This document shows, in pieces, positions 50,500 through 59,559 of a DNA stretch of 64,000 nt (within the stretch, counting starts at the first letter, position 1; each line of letters opens with the position of its first letter). The notes beneath the pieces were generated by a model, which saw only the letters and a program-made list of their open reading frames with translations, had not been told where the DNA came from and did no database searches. This DNA comes from Micromonospora mirobrigensis. Lineage in GTDB: Bacteria > Actinomycetota > Actinomycetes > Mycobacteriales > Micromonosporaceae. The DNA is taken from positions 1,302,001-1,366,000 of the forward strand of contig NZ_FMCX01000001.1 in assembly GCF_900091555.1 (NCBI RefSeq), read 5' to 3'. Both the position numbers and the translations under genes were made by a program.

Positions 50500-50647
50500 C
50501 CAGCGAAAGACACCACCCCGCGCCGGCACCGGCCCCGGAACAGACCCAGGGCCGAACGTGGGCGAGGACCGGCCCCAGGCGGAACGTGGGCCCGATCAGG
50601 CCCCCGGGCCGTGGCGCGCGGGCGGCACCGCCGGGCATGCTGTCCCG

Positions 50648-51409
50648 ATGGGCGTACGGGTGGAACGCGACGGGCCGGTGACCACGGTGATCCTGGACCG
50701 GCCGGCGGCCCGCAACGCCGTCGACGGCCCGACCGCGCGGGCGCTGGCCGACGCGTTCCGCGCCTTCGAGGCCGACCCCACCGCGGCGGTCGCCGTGCTC
50801 TGGGGAGCCGGCGGCACGTTCTGCGCGGGGGCCGACCTCAAGGCCATCGGTACGCCCAGCGGCAACCGGGTCGAACCGGAGGGCGACGGCCCGATGGGCC
50901 CCACCCGGATGTCGCTGTCCAAGCCGGTCGTCGCCGCGATCTCCGGGTACGCCGTGGCCGGCGGCCTGGAGCTGGCGCTCTGGTGCGACCTGCGGGTCGC
51001 CGAGTCCGACGCCACCCTCGGGGTGTTCTGCCGGCGGTGGGGCGTACCGCTGATCGACGGCGGGACGGTCCGGCTGCCCCGGCTCATCGGGGAGAGCCGG
51101 GCGATGGACCTGATCCTCACCGGCCGGCCCGTCGGCGCCGACGAGGCGTACGCGATGGGGTTGGTGAACCGGCTGGTCGCGCCGGGCGAGGCGCGGGCGG
51201 CGGCCGAGCGGCTCGCCGCCGAGATCGCCCGGCACCCGCAGACCTGCCTGCGCAACGACCGCGCCTCGGTCCTCGCCACCGCCGGCCGGCCCGAGCCGGA
51301 GGCGCTCGCCGTCGAGCTGACCTACGGGATGGGCTCGCTGGCCACCGACGCGGCGGCCGGAGCGGCCCGGTTCGCCGCCGGCGCGGGCCGGCACGGCACC
51401 GCGCCCTAG
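50648..51409 (+). CDS. Enoyl-CoA hydratase/isomerase-family (crotonase) protein
   Basis: The 253-residue protein has the crotonase fold. The oxyanion-hole segment is AGGTFCAGADLKAI and the second glycine site YAVAGGLELAL. The usual catalytic Glu of the second motif is replaced by Asp in RRWGVPLIDGGTVRLPRLIG, which is seen in the non-hydratase branch. Substrates are acyl-CoA thioesters, with hydration, isomerisation or hydrolysis as possible reactions. The ATG is used because the crotonase core begins there. Its stop TAG overlaps the stop of the convergent reductase in a CTAG. Confidence 0.88.
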   Translation: MGVRVERDGPVTTVILDRPAARNAVDGPTARALADAFRAFEADPTAAVAVLWGAGGTFCAGADLKAIGTPSGNRVEPEGDGPMGPTRMSLSKPVVAAISGYAVAGGLELALWCDLRVAESDATLGVFCRRWGVPLIDGGTVRLPRLIGESRAMDLILTGRPVGADEAYAMGLVNRLVAPGEARAAAERLAAEIARHPQTCLRNDRASVLATAGRPEPEALAVELTYGMGSLATDAAAGAARFAAGAGRHGTAP

Positions 51410-52890
51410 CGCAGGTCCTTCAGCGCCGTCTCGATCGCCCGGTGGAAGGTCGGGTACGCGTAGATCATATGCCGGAGCTGGCTGACCGGCACCGCCGCGT
51501 GCACCGCCACCACCAGCCCGGAGAGCACCTCGCCGCCGGCCGGGCCGACCGAGGTGGCCCCGATCAGCACGCCCTGGTCGGCGTCGGCGACCAGCTTGAT
51601 GAAGCCGTCGCCGGGGGTCTTGTGGATCCAGCCGCGGGTGGACGACGACAGCTCGGCGAAGCCGATCTGCACGTTGATCCCCCGGTCCCGGGCCTGCTGC
51701 TCGGTGAGGCCGACCGCGCCCACCTCCGGGTCGGTGAAGGTCACCCGGGGCAGGGCCCGGTAGTCGGCGACCGGGACGCTGCCGGGCGCGACGGTCGACC
51801 CGCCGGCGCTCATCGCCCCGCCGACGGCGCTGACCACGCCGGCCGCGCCGCCGACCACGCTGGCGGTGCCGCTGGCGTCCGGCCCGCCCTTGGCGCGGCG
51901 CACGTGGTCGAGCACGTCGGCCACGACGATCCCCGCCTGGTACATGGCGATGTGGGTGAACGCACCCTCGCCGGTGAGGTCGCCGACCGCCCAGATCCCG
52001 TCGGCGGCGTGCATCCGGTTGTCCACCGGCAGGTACCGCTGCTTCGCGTCCACCCCGACGCTGTCCAGGCCCAGCTCCTCCAGGTGGGCCCGGCGGCCGG
52101 TGACCACCAGCAGCCGCTCGCCGGTGTACGACCCGCCGCCCGCGTGCACGGTGAACGCCGAACCGTCGTGGCTGACCCGCTCCGCCTTGACGCCCGTCTC
52201 GATGGTGACGCCGTCGGCGCGCAGCGCCTTCGCGGCCACCTCGGACGACTCCGGCTCCTCCACGGCGAGCACCCGGTCGGCGGCCTCGATCACCATCACC
52301 CGCACCCCGAACCGGGCGAAGACCTGCGCCAGCTCCAGCCCGATCGCCCCGCCGCCGAGCACCAGCAGCGTGTCCGGCAGCTCCTCGACCTCGATCGCCT
52401 GGTGGTTCGTCCAGTACGGCGTGTCGGCCAGCCCCTCGATCGGCGGCACCGAGGGGCGGGTGCCGGTGCCCAGCACGATCCCGTGCCGAGCCTGGTACAC
52501 CTGGTCGCCGACGCGTACCCGGCCGGGGCCGTCGAGCCGCCCGGCGCCCCGGACGAACCGGCCGCCCCTGCCGGTGAACCGGTCCACCGCCGCCCGGTCG
52601 TCCCAGGTGTCGGTGGCCTCCTCGCGGATCCGCTTCGCCACCGGCGCCCAGTCCGCCCGGACCTGCGCCGAACCGGCCAGCTCGTTGACCCGGTGCGCCT
52701 CGGCCAGGGCGTTCGCCGCCCGGATCATCATCTTGCTCGGGATGCAGCCCCAGTACGGGCACTCGCCGCCGACCAGGTCCCGTTCGACGCCGACGACGCT
52801 GAGGCCGGCCTCGGCGAGTCGCCCGGCCACCTCCTCGCCGCCCACGCCCAGCCCGACGACGACCACGTCCACGATCTCCGGCTCCGTCAC
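51406..52890 (-). CDS. FAD-dependent pyridine nucleotide-disulfide oxidoreductase
   Basis: The 494-residue protein has the FAD-binding GLGVGG motif (residues 12-17), the redox pair in GGECPYWGCIPSK, the NAD motif LVLGGGAIGLELAQV, and the dimerisation domain with the catalytic His in YPTFHRAIE. This places it in the lipoamide/mercuric reductase-like superfamily; the exact disulfide substrate is unknown. Between the FAD domain and the dimer domain there is an unusual insert of about 45 residues rich in Gly, Ala, Ser and Val (around residues 340-385). GTG at 52890 is used. No lipoyl or mercury genes are adjacent. Confidence 0.9.
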   Translation of the reverse strand: MTEPEIVDVVVVGLGVGGEEVAGRLAEAGLSVVGVERDLVGGECPYWGCIPSKMMIRAANALAEAHRVNELAGSAQVRADWAPVAKRIREEATDTWDDRAAVDRFTGRGGRFVRGAGRLDGPGRVRVGDQVYQARHGIVLGTGTRPSVPPIEGLADTPYWTNHQAIEVEELPDTLLVLGGGAIGLELAQVFARFGVRVMVIEAADRVLAVEEPESSEVAAKALRADGVTIETGVKAERVSHDGSAFTVHAGGGSYTGERLLVVTGRRAHLEELGLDSVGVDAKQRYLPVDNRMHAADGIWAVGDLTGEGAFTHIAMYQAGIVVADVLDHVRRAKGGPDASGTASVVGGAAGVVSAVGGAMSAGGSTVAPGSVPVADYRALPRVTFTDPEVGAVGLTEQQARDRGINVQIGFAELSSSTRGWIHKTPGDGFIKLVADADQGVLIGATSVGPAGGEVLSGLVVAVHAAVPVSQLRHMIYAYPTFHRAIETALKDLR

Positions 52891-52982
52891 CCCGCCAGCA
52901 TTGCGCACCGCCGGGCCGCCGGCCACCACGCCCGGGCGGAATTCCCCCGCCCGTAATGATCCTCACCGCCTACCGTGGCGGG

Positions 52983-54083
52983 ATGCACGCGCGCTTCGCC
53001 CCGGTCCGGGACTGCTTCCACGACCTCTTCGCCGCCAGCCGGGAGACCGGGGCGGCGCTGACCGTCCGGTACGCCGGGGAGACCGTGGTCGACCTGGTCG
53101 GCGGGACCCGTGCGGCGGTCCCACCCGGGGTGGTGGTGCCGGCGGTGGGCGCCGACCGGCCGTGGCGGCCGGACACCCTGGTGAACGTCTACTCGGTGGG
53201 CAAGCCCGTCGTCGCGCTCTGCCTGCTGATCCTCGTCGACCGGGGGCGGGTGGAGCTGGACGCGCCGGTGTCGGCGTACTGGCCGGGGTTCCGCACCCCG
53301 GCGACCGTGCGGCAGGTGCTCAGCCACACCGCCGGGCTGCCGGCCTTCCCGGTGCCCCGGCCCGCCGGGTCGGTCACCGACTGGGCGCTGCTCTGCGCCG
53401 ACCTGGCCGCCGCCGACCCCGAGTGGGAGCCGGGGGCGAGCGCGGGCGAGCACGCCTGGACGTACGGGCATCTGGTGGGCGAACTGGTCCGGCGGGTGGA
53501 CGGGCGGACGGTGGGCCGGTTCCTGGCCGAGGAGGTCGCCGGTCCGTGGGGACTCGACCTGGCCTTCGGACTGGGTGCCACCGACCGGCGGCGGTGCGCC
53601 GACCTGTCGTACGCCGATCGGGGCTGGCCGGACGCGACCCGGGGTGAGCCGGGGTCGCTGCGGGCCCGGGCGCTGGACAACCCGCCCGGTGGCCGGGACG
53701 TGGCGGTGGTGAACGGGGCGGCCTGGCGGGCCGCGGAGATCCCGGCGGTGAACCTGCACGCCACCGCCACCGCGCTGGCCCGCCTCTACGGCGGACTGCT
53801 GGCCGGCGGCACCCTGGACGGCGTACGGCTGCTCTCCCCCGACCTGGTGGCGGAGGCGACCCGGGTGCAGTACGACGGCCCGGACCTGGTGCTGGACCGG
53901 CGGGCGTACTGGACGTTGGGCATGCAGTGGGAGCCGGACGGCAGCTGGGGCATGGGCGGGATCGGTGGCAGCAGCGCCTGGGCGGACCCGGAACGCGGCT
54001 ACACCTTCGCCTACGCGACGGCCCGGCTGGCCGCCCACGACCGGGTCGACGAGCTGGTCGAGGCGCTGCACTCCTGCCTGTGA
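52983..54083 (+). CDS. Serine hydrolase, beta-lactamase/EstB-like
   Basis: The 366-residue protein has the SxxK motif Ser71-Val-Gly-Lys74 (VYSVGKPVVAL), a YxH/N-type Tyr in WTYGHLVGELV, and a C-terminal GGIGGSSAW segment in place of KTG. These fit class C beta-lactamase-related esterases. There is no signal peptide, so it is cytosolic, which argues against a penicillinase role. A TACCGT hexamer lies six bases before this ATG (leaderless pattern), so it is preferred to the ATG nine codons upstream. The natural substrate is unknown. Confidence 0.85.
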   Translation: MHARFAPVRDCFHDLFAASRETGAALTVRYAGETVVDLVGGTRAAVPPGVVVPAVGADRPWRPDTLVNVYSVGKPVVALCLLILVDRGRVELDAPVSAYWPGFRTPATVRQVLSHTAGLPAFPVPRPAGSVTDWALLCADLAAADPEWEPGASAGEHAWTYGHLVGELVRRVDGRTVGRFLAEEVAGPWGLDLAFGLGATDRRRCADLSYADRGWPDATRGEPGSLRARALDNPPGGRDVAVVNGAAWRAAEIPAVNLHATATALARLYGGLLAGGTLDGVRLLSPDLVAEATRVQYDGPDLVLDRRAYWTLGMQWEPDGSWGMGGIGGSSAWADPERGYTFAYATARLAAHDRVDELVEALHSCL

Positions 54084-54087
54084 CTCC

Positions 54088-54240
54088 TCAGCCGTCCAGC
54101 CGCGCGTAGTAGCGGACCAACGGCAACCCGGTGAATCCCGCCTTCTCGTACGTCCGGCGGGCGGGGGCGTGCCCGTCTTCCCCGCCGGTGCCGACCACGG
54201 CCAGGGTCACCCCGGCGGCCCGCAGCAGCTCCACCGACTT
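54088..54240 (-). pseudogene. GNAT acetyltransferase C-terminal fragment
   Basis: The reverse-strand reading KSVELLRAAGVTLAVVGTGG followed by HAPARRTYEKAGFTGLPLV is the last part of a GNAT acetyltransferase (the 'ARRLYEKAGF' helix and final strand). The N-terminal part with the acetyl-CoA site is missing. The upstream sequence does not continue the domain, so this is a truncated remnant. The repeat at 54356-54478 lies beside it and may mark the break. Confidence 0.7.
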
Positions 54241-54355
54241 TCCGCCGTGGGGGCGGGAGCATCGCCGCCCACCCGCCCCCGTCACCTTCCGTTACGGGCG
54301 CCGCCGATCACCCGGCGTCACCAGCCCGCCCGGGTCCACGTTCCTTCCTCCGCCG

Positions 54356-54478
54356 CTTTGCTCTGCTGCCACCCAAGCAACACAGTGCTGAACAGCGGTT
54401 CAACCATCTGGAGAGCCCGCATGACGGCCACTGCGGGTGACTTTCGGTGACTGTTGCGCGGGTGGCAGCAGAGCAAAG
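54356..54478. repeat. Hairpin repeat with 19-bp perfect inverted arms
   Basis: The arms CTTTGCTCTGCTGCCACCC (54356-54374) and its perfect complement (54460-54478) enclose 85 bp. Outside them similarity continues imperfectly for about 10 bp. The size and layout fit a small non-autonomous palindromic element. It lies between the GNAT remnant and the photolyase gene. Apart from this and the remnant, 54084-54595 holds nothing else I can support. Confidence 0.65.
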
Positions 54479-54595
54479 GGAGCGGAGACAGGTCGGCGGG
54501 GCGGCCGGGCAATCGCGCTCGGTGACGCTGATCGGCCAAGCCCAGCCGCAGGCGGGCAGCCCGACCACGGCCGGGCAGCGCAACCGTGGGACTGG

Positions 54596-55918
54596 TCAGC
54601 GCATCCAGACCGGGTCGGCGCCGGGGACCTCCAGCGGGGCCGGGTAGTCCAGCGTCCGGCGTGCCTCCGGGGGCAGCCGCCACGGCTGGTGCACCGCCTT
54701 GCCCGCCACGGAGGCCAGCTCGGGCACCCAGCGCCGGACGTAGTCGCCGGTCGGGTCGTACCGTTCGGCCTGCCGGACCGGGTTGAGGCTCCGGTAGGGG
54801 CGGCTGTCGTTGCCGGTGCCGGCCACCCACTGCCAGTTGCCGGAGTTGTTCGCCACGTCCCCGTCGAGCAGCCAGCGGGCGAAGACCGCCACCCCGGGCC
54901 GCCAGTCCAGCCCGAGCACCTTGGTCAGGTAGCCGGCGGTGATCAGGCGGGCCCGGTTGTGCATCCAGCCCTCGGCGCGCATCTGCCGCATCCCGGCGTC
55001 CACGATCGGCATGCCGGTCCGGCCCTCGGTCCAGGCGGCCATCGCCTCGTCGTCGTACCGCCAGTCCTCGCTCGCGCCGCGCCGGTACGCCTTCGTCGAG
55101 ATCTCCGGGAAGGCGGCGGTCACCTGGTAGTAGAAGTCGCGCCAGCAGAGCTGCCGGACGAACGGGTGGGACCGGTCGCCGGCCCGCTCGGCCACCGCCA
55201 GCGGGGAGACGCAGCCGAACCGCAGGTACGGGCTGAGCCGCGAGGTCTCGTCGCCGGCCATGTCGTCGTGGATGTCGTCGTACCGGTCCAGGGTCGGCAG
55301 CCACTGCTTCAGCCGGCGCCGGGCGTGCGACTCACCGCCGGGGGCGGCGTCCGGTGACTCGCCCTCCGGCAGCGCCGGCAGCCGCCCGACCTGGACGCCG
55401 TCGGGCAGCTCGACCCGCTTCGGGGCGGCCAGTTCCGCCCGCCGGTCCACCCCCTGCCAGACCCGGAAGTAGGGGCTGAACACCCGGTAGTGATCGCCAC
55501 CTGTCGGGCGCACCGCCCCCGGTTCGACGACGGTCAGGCCGGGGAAGAGCTTCAGGTGCAGCCGGTGCCGCTCGCACTCCTCGCGCAGCCGGCGCTCGCG
55601 CCGGGCGGCGTACCGGCTGACGTCGGCGGAGAGCGCCACCGCCTCGGCGCCCACCTCACCGGCCAGCCGGATCGTCTCCGCCACCGGGTCACCCCGGCGG
55701 ATCACCAGGTCGCCGCCGCGCTCGCGGAGCGCGTCGCGCAGCTCGGCGAGGCACTGGTGCAGGAACCGGGTGCGGTTGGGTGACCACTCGGCCAGCGCGG
55801 GGTCGAGGACGTACAGCGGCACCACCCGGTCGAAGGCCGCGCAGCTGGTGGCGAGCGCCGGGTGGTCGTGCAGCCGCAGGTCGCGGGTGAGCAGGACGAC
55901 CGCCGTACGCCCGCTCAC
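54596..55918 (-). CDS. phr: Deoxyribodipyrimidine photolyase (CPD photolyase)
   Basis: The 440-residue protein has the N-terminal antenna Rossmann domain (TAVVLLTRDLRLHDHPAL, then VVPLYVLDPA). The C-terminal FAD domain carries SRLSPYLRFGCVSP, LCWRDFYYQV, WTEGRTGMPIVDAGMRQM, GWMHNRARLITAGYL and DVANNSGNWQWVAGTG, all signatures of class I photolyases. It repairs UV cyclobutane dimers using visible light. GTG overlaps the phytoene synthase stop by 4 bp, so it is co-expressed with carotenoid synthesis. The Trp chain for electron transfer appears complete. Confidence 0.94.
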   Translation of the reverse strand: MSGRTAVVLLTRDLRLHDHPALATSCAAFDRVVPLYVLDPALAEWSPNRTRFLHQCLAELRDALRERGGDLVIRRGDPVAETIRLAGEVGAEAVALSADVSRYAARRERRLREECERHRLHLKLFPGLTVVEPGAVRPTGGDHYRVFSPYFRVWQGVDRRAELAAPKRVELPDGVQVGRLPALPEGESPDAAPGGESHARRRLKQWLPTLDRYDDIHDDMAGDETSRLSPYLRFGCVSPLAVAERAGDRSHPFVRQLCWRDFYYQVTAAFPEISTKAYRRGASEDWRYDDEAMAAWTEGRTGMPIVDAGMRQMRAEGWMHNRARLITAGYLTKVLGLDWRPGVAVFARWLLDGDVANNSGNWQWVAGTGNDSRPYRSLNPVRQAERYDPTGDYVRRWVPELASVAGKAVHQPWRLPPEARRTLDYPAPLEVPGADPVWMR

Positions 55919-56829
55919 GGGGTGGGGGTCGGCCCGGGGACCAGCACCGGCGTCCCGGTCCGGGTGAGCAGGGCCCGGGCGGCCACCGACATCCGCCGTC
56001 GCTGCGGGACCAGGGCCCGCCGGACGAAGACGTCGTAGTCCTGGGCGGCCACCTCGTCGAGGATGCCGCCGTAGAGCGCGTACGCGGTGCGCATGCAGGC
56101 CTGCGAGGCGGGACTGAGCAGTGGGATGCCCGGCGCGGCGGCGGCGTAGTGGGCCTGGGCGCGGGTCACCTCGTACTCGATCAGTTCGCGGATCTTCCCG
56201 GTGGTGCGGCCGGCGGCCCGCGCGGCGAACAGGTCGTCGCGGCTGACGTTGAACTTGGCCAGGTCCTCGTCCGGCAGGTACGTCCTGCCCCGGTCCAGGT
56301 CCTCGGCGACGTCCCGGATGAAGTTGGTGAGCTGGAAGGCGAAGCCGAGCTGCCGGGCGGGTTCCCGGGCACCCGCCGGGTCGTGGCTGCCCAGGATCGG
56401 CAGCATCATCGTGCCGATGACGGCGGCCGAGCCCTCCATGTAGTCGAGCAGGTCGTCGTAGGTCCGGTACGAGGTGACCGTGAGGTCCATCGCCATGCTG
56501 CGCAGGAACGACGCGAAGTCGTCGCGGTCCAGGTCGAACACGGCGATGGTGTGCAGCACGGCGGGGAGCAACGGGTCGTCGACCGGTTCGCCGTGCAGGC
56601 CGGCGAGGAAGCGGGACGCCCACTCGTCGAGGCGGGCGGCGCGTTCGGCGGGCGGAAGGTCCTCGGTCCGGTCGACGATCTCGTCGGCGAACCGGGTGAA
56701 GCCATACAAAGCGTGCACGTGACGCCGTTTCCAAGCGGGGAGCAGCCTGGTGGCGAGATAGTAGGTGCGGCCATGGCGTCTGTGCAGCTCACGGCTCCGG
56801 TCATAGGCAGCGGTGAGATCGTTTTCCAC
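55915..56829 (-). CDS. crtB: Phytoene/squalene synthase
   Basis: The 304-residue protein has the first Asp-rich motif DEIVD (residues 49-53, in YGFTRFADEIVDRTED), the second DVAED in NFIRDVAEDLDRGRTYLP, and the middle helices typical of the family (FQLTNFIRD). It joins two geranylgeranyl diphosphates to phytoene, the first step of C40 carotenoids. The GTG start has GAGGAGG upstream. Its promoter is divergent from that of the GGPP synthase. It forms an operon with the photolyase. A squalene role is less likely given the neighbours. Confidence 0.92.
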   Translation of the reverse strand: MENDLTAAYDRSRELHRRHGRTYYLATRLLPAWKRRHVHALYGFTRFADEIVDRTEDLPPAERAARLDEWASRFLAGLHGEPVDDPLLPAVLHTIAVFDLDRDDFASFLRSMAMDLTVTSYRTYDDLLDYMEGSAAVIGTMMLPILGSHDPAGAREPARQLGFAFQLTNFIRDVAEDLDRGRTYLPDEDLAKFNVSRDDLFAARAAGRTTGKIRELIEYEVTRAQAHYAAAAPGIPLLSPASQACMRTAYALYGGILDEVAAQDYDVFVRRALVPQRRRMSVAARALLTRTGTPVLVPGPTPTP

Positions 56830-56844
56830 CGGCCCTCCTCAATT

Positions 56845-56882
56845 ATCGACGCACCAATCGACGCAACTCGTAACCCTAGGGT
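56845..56882. promoter_or_regulatory. Divergent crtB/crtE regulatory region with direct repeats
   Basis: ATCGACGCA occurs twice with 12-bp spacing (56845-56853 and 56857-56865), and ACCCTAGGGT at 56873-56882 is a perfect dyad. CarH/LitR-type regulators bind spaced direct repeats of about 11 bp. The MerR/B12 gene of the same cluster is therefore the likely ligand of these sites. TAGGGT (56877-56882) can be the -10 of crtE. Binding is inferred. Confidence 0.5.
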
Positions 56883-56894
56883 ACGCTCGCCAAC

Positions 56895-58049
56895 ATGGCC
56901 AACGACGCAGTTGCGGGTAATGCGCTGAGTGTCGCCCCGGCCGGAATCGGCGACGGGGACGATCCGGTCCGCGGCGTGCTGGCCGCCTTCACCAGGGACC
57001 TGATCACCGCCGTCGACGAGACCCTCGCCGGTTTCCTGGCCACCGAGGTCGCCTCGCTCGGCGGGATCGACGCAGCGATGGGCGGATTCGCCGCCACCGC
57101 GCGGGACTGCGTGCTGGCCGGCGGCAAACGGGTCCGCCCGACCTTCGCGTACTGGGGCTGGCGGGGCGTGGTCGGCGGCGACGAGCCGCTGCCGCCGGTG
57201 CTGCCGGCGCTCGCCGCGCTGGAGCTGCTGCACACCTTCGCCCTGGTCCACGACGACGTGATGGACGCCTCCGACACCCGCCGGGGCCTGCCCACCGCCC
57301 ACCGGGCCGCCGCCGAGCGGCACCGCGCGGCCGGGCACGCCGGCGACCCGGACCGGTTCGGCGAGGCCGTCGCCGTGCTGATCGGCGACCTCTGCATGGT
57401 CTGGGCCGACCGGCTGCTCGGCCACGCCGCCCTGCCCCCGGCCCGACTGCTCGACGTGCGGCGCTGCTACGACCAGATGCGCGTCGAGACGGTGGCCGGG
57501 CAGTTCCTCGACGTGCTCGGCGAGCACGACGCGGCGAACTGGTCGGTGGACCGGGCGCTGCGGGTGGCCCGCTACAAGACCGCCAGCTACACCGTCCAGC
57601 GCCCGCTGCTCTTCGGCGCCTGCCTGGCCGGCGTCGCCCCGGACGCGCCGCTGATCGCCGCGTACACCCGCTACGGCCTGGCCGTCGGCGAGGCGTTCCA
57701 GCTCTGCGACGACCTCCTCGGCGTGTACGGCGACCCGGAGACCACCGGCAAACCGGCCGGCGACGACCTGCGTACCGGCAAGCCGACCGCGCTGCTGATG
57801 GTGGCCCGGCAGCTCGCCACGCCGGCGCAGCGCCGGTCCCTGGACCGGGTCGGTGAGGCCCTCACCGACCGGGACGTGGACCTGCTGGCCGAGCTGGTGG
57901 TCGACACCGGTGCCGTGCACCGGATCGGCCGCATGATCGACGAACGGGTGACCGAGGCGCTGACCGCGCTGGAGTCCGCGTCGATCGACGAGACGGCGCG
58001 CATCGCGCTGACCGGTCTCGCCACCGCCGCGACCAAGCGACGGGCATGA
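56895..58049 (+). CDS. crtE: Geranylgeranyl diphosphate synthase (polyprenyl synthetase)
   Basis: The 384-residue protein has the first Asp-rich motif DDVMD (residues 120-124, in LLHTFALVHDDVMDASDTRRG) and a second one of the form CDDLLGVYGD near 271-280, followed by GKPAGDDLRTGKPT. The last Asp of the second motif is Gly, as is common in actinobacterial enzymes. It adds isopentenyl units to give GGPP, the substrate of CrtB. The ATG lies 12 bases after a TAGGGT hexamer. It is followed by crtI after 28 bp. Confidence 0.92.
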   Translation: MANDAVAGNALSVAPAGIGDGDDPVRGVLAAFTRDLITAVDETLAGFLATEVASLGGIDAAMGGFAATARDCVLAGGKRVRPTFAYWGWRGVVGGDEPLPPVLPALAALELLHTFALVHDDVMDASDTRRGLPTAHRAAAERHRAAGHAGDPDRFGEAVAVLIGDLCMVWADRLLGHAALPPARLLDVRRCYDQMRVETVAGQFLDVLGEHDAANWSVDRALRVARYKTASYTVQRPLLFGACLAGVAPDAPLIAAYTRYGLAVGEAFQLCDDLLGVYGDPETTGKPAGDDLRTGKPTALLMVARQLATPAQRRSLDRVGEALTDRDVDLLAELVVDTGAVHRIGRMIDERVTEALTALESASIDETARIALTGLATAATKRRA

Positions 58050-58077
58050 TGGGCAACTTTGCGAAGGAGGTGGTCAC

Positions 58078-59559
58078 GTGCGGACCGTGAACGGACGTAC
58101 GGACCGGGTGGTGGTCGTGGGCGCGGGCCTCGGTGGGCTGGCGTGCGCGCTGCACCTGGCCGGCAGCGGACGACAGGTGACCGTCCTGGAACGTGAGCCG
58201 GTGCCGGGCGGGCGGGCCGGCCGGCTCAGCGTCGACGGGTACGAGTTCGACACCGGCCCGACGGTGCTGACCATGCCGGACCTGATCGCCGAGGCGCTCG
58301 GCGCGGTCGGCGAGGAGCTGGACGACTGGCTCGACCTGACCCCGGTCGACCCGGCCTACCGGGCGTACTACCCGGACGGGTCGACGCTGGACGTGCTCAC
58401 CGACACCACCCGGATGGCGGCCGAGATCTCCCGGGTCTGCGGGCCGCGGGAGGCCGACGGCTACCTGCGCTTCGTGGACTACGCGCGCAACCTCTGGGAG
58501 TGGGAGCGGGCCGACTTCATCGACCGCAACCTGGACGCCCCGACCGACCTGATCACCGCCAACCTGCTGAAGCTGCTGGCCAACGGCGCGTTCCGGCGAC
58601 TCCAGACCAAGATCAACCAGTTCTTCCGCGACCCGCGTACCCAGCGGATCTTCTCCTTCCAGGCCATGTACGCCGGCCTCGCGCCGCACGACGCGCTGGC
58701 CATCTACAGCGTCATCGCGTACCTCGACTCGGTGGCCGGGGTGTTCTTCCCGCGCGGCGGCATCCACGCCGTGTCCCGCGGGATGGCCGGCGCCGCCGAG
58801 AAGCACGGCGTGCAGATCCGCTACGGCACCACGGTCGACCGGGTGGAGACCGCCAACGGCCGCGCCACCGGCGTGGTCACCGCCGACGGCGAGTTCGTCC
58901 CGGCCGACGTGGTGGTGCTCAACCCGGACCTGCCGGTCGCCTACCGGGACCTGCTGCCCGAGGGGCGGGCCCGGAAGCTGACCTACTCGCCCTCCTGCGT
59001 GGTCCTGCACGTCGGCTCGAAGCAGGGCTATGAGAAGATCGCCCACCACAACATCCACTTCGGACGGAAGTGGAAGGGCACCTTCGACGAGGTGATCCGC
59101 CGCGGCGAGCTGATGACCGACCCGTCGCTGCTGGTCACCAACCCGAGCCGGACCGACCCCTCGGTCGCCCCGGCCGGCCGGCACACGTACTACGTGCTCG
59201 CGCCGGTGCCCAACCTCGACCGGGCGCCGTTCGACTGGCGGGGTGACCTCGGCCGCCGCTACGCCGACCAGCTGATCGGCACCCTCGAGGAGCGCGGCTA
59301 CGTCGGCTTCGGCGACGGCGTCGAGGTGCTGCGCACGATCACCCCCGCCGAGTGGGAGGAGCAGGGCATGGCCGCCGGCACGCCGTTCGCCGCCGCGCAC
59401 AGCCTCTTCCAGACCGGGCCGTTCCGCCCGTCCAACCTGCACCGCAGCCTCGACAACGTGGTCTTCACCGGCTCCGGCACCCAGCCCGGCGTCGGCGTGC
59501 CGATGGTGCTGATCTCCGGCAAGCTGGCCGCCAACCGGATCACCGGTGCCGGCCGATGA
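58078..59559 (+). CDS. crtI: Phytoene desaturase
   Basis: The 493-residue flavoprotein has the dinucleotide-binding motif GAGLGGL (residues 15-21). PGGRAGRLSVDGYEFDTGPTVL follows, and near the C-terminus HSLFQTGPFRPSN and NVVFTGSGTQPGVGVPMVLISG, the FAD-binding signature of bacterial CrtI enzymes. It introduces double bonds into phytoene to give a coloured product such as lycopene. GAAGGAGGTGG gives a very strong ribosome binding site before the GTG. The stop overlaps a ten-codon mini-ORF that leads to idi. No cyclase gene is in the window. Confidence 0.94.
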   Translation: MRTVNGRTDRVVVVGAGLGGLACALHLAGSGRQVTVLEREPVPGGRAGRLSVDGYEFDTGPTVLTMPDLIAEALGAVGEELDDWLDLTPVDPAYRAYYPDGSTLDVLTDTTRMAAEISRVCGPREADGYLRFVDYARNLWEWERADFIDRNLDAPTDLITANLLKLLANGAFRRLQTKINQFFRDPRTQRIFSFQAMYAGLAPHDALAIYSVIAYLDSVAGVFFPRGGIHAVSRGMAGAAEKHGVQIRYGTTVDRVETANGRATGVVTADGEFVPADVVVLNPDLPVAYRDLLPEGRARKLTYSPSCVVLHVGSKQGYEKIAHHNIHFGRKWKGTFDEVIRRGELMTDPSLLVTNPSRTDPSVAPAGRHTYYVLAPVPNLDRAPFDWRGDLGRRYADQLIGTLEERGYVGFGDGVEVLRTITPAEWEEQGMAAGTPFAAAHSLFQTGPFRPSNLHRSLDNVVFTGSGTQPGVGVPMVLISGKLAANRITGAGR

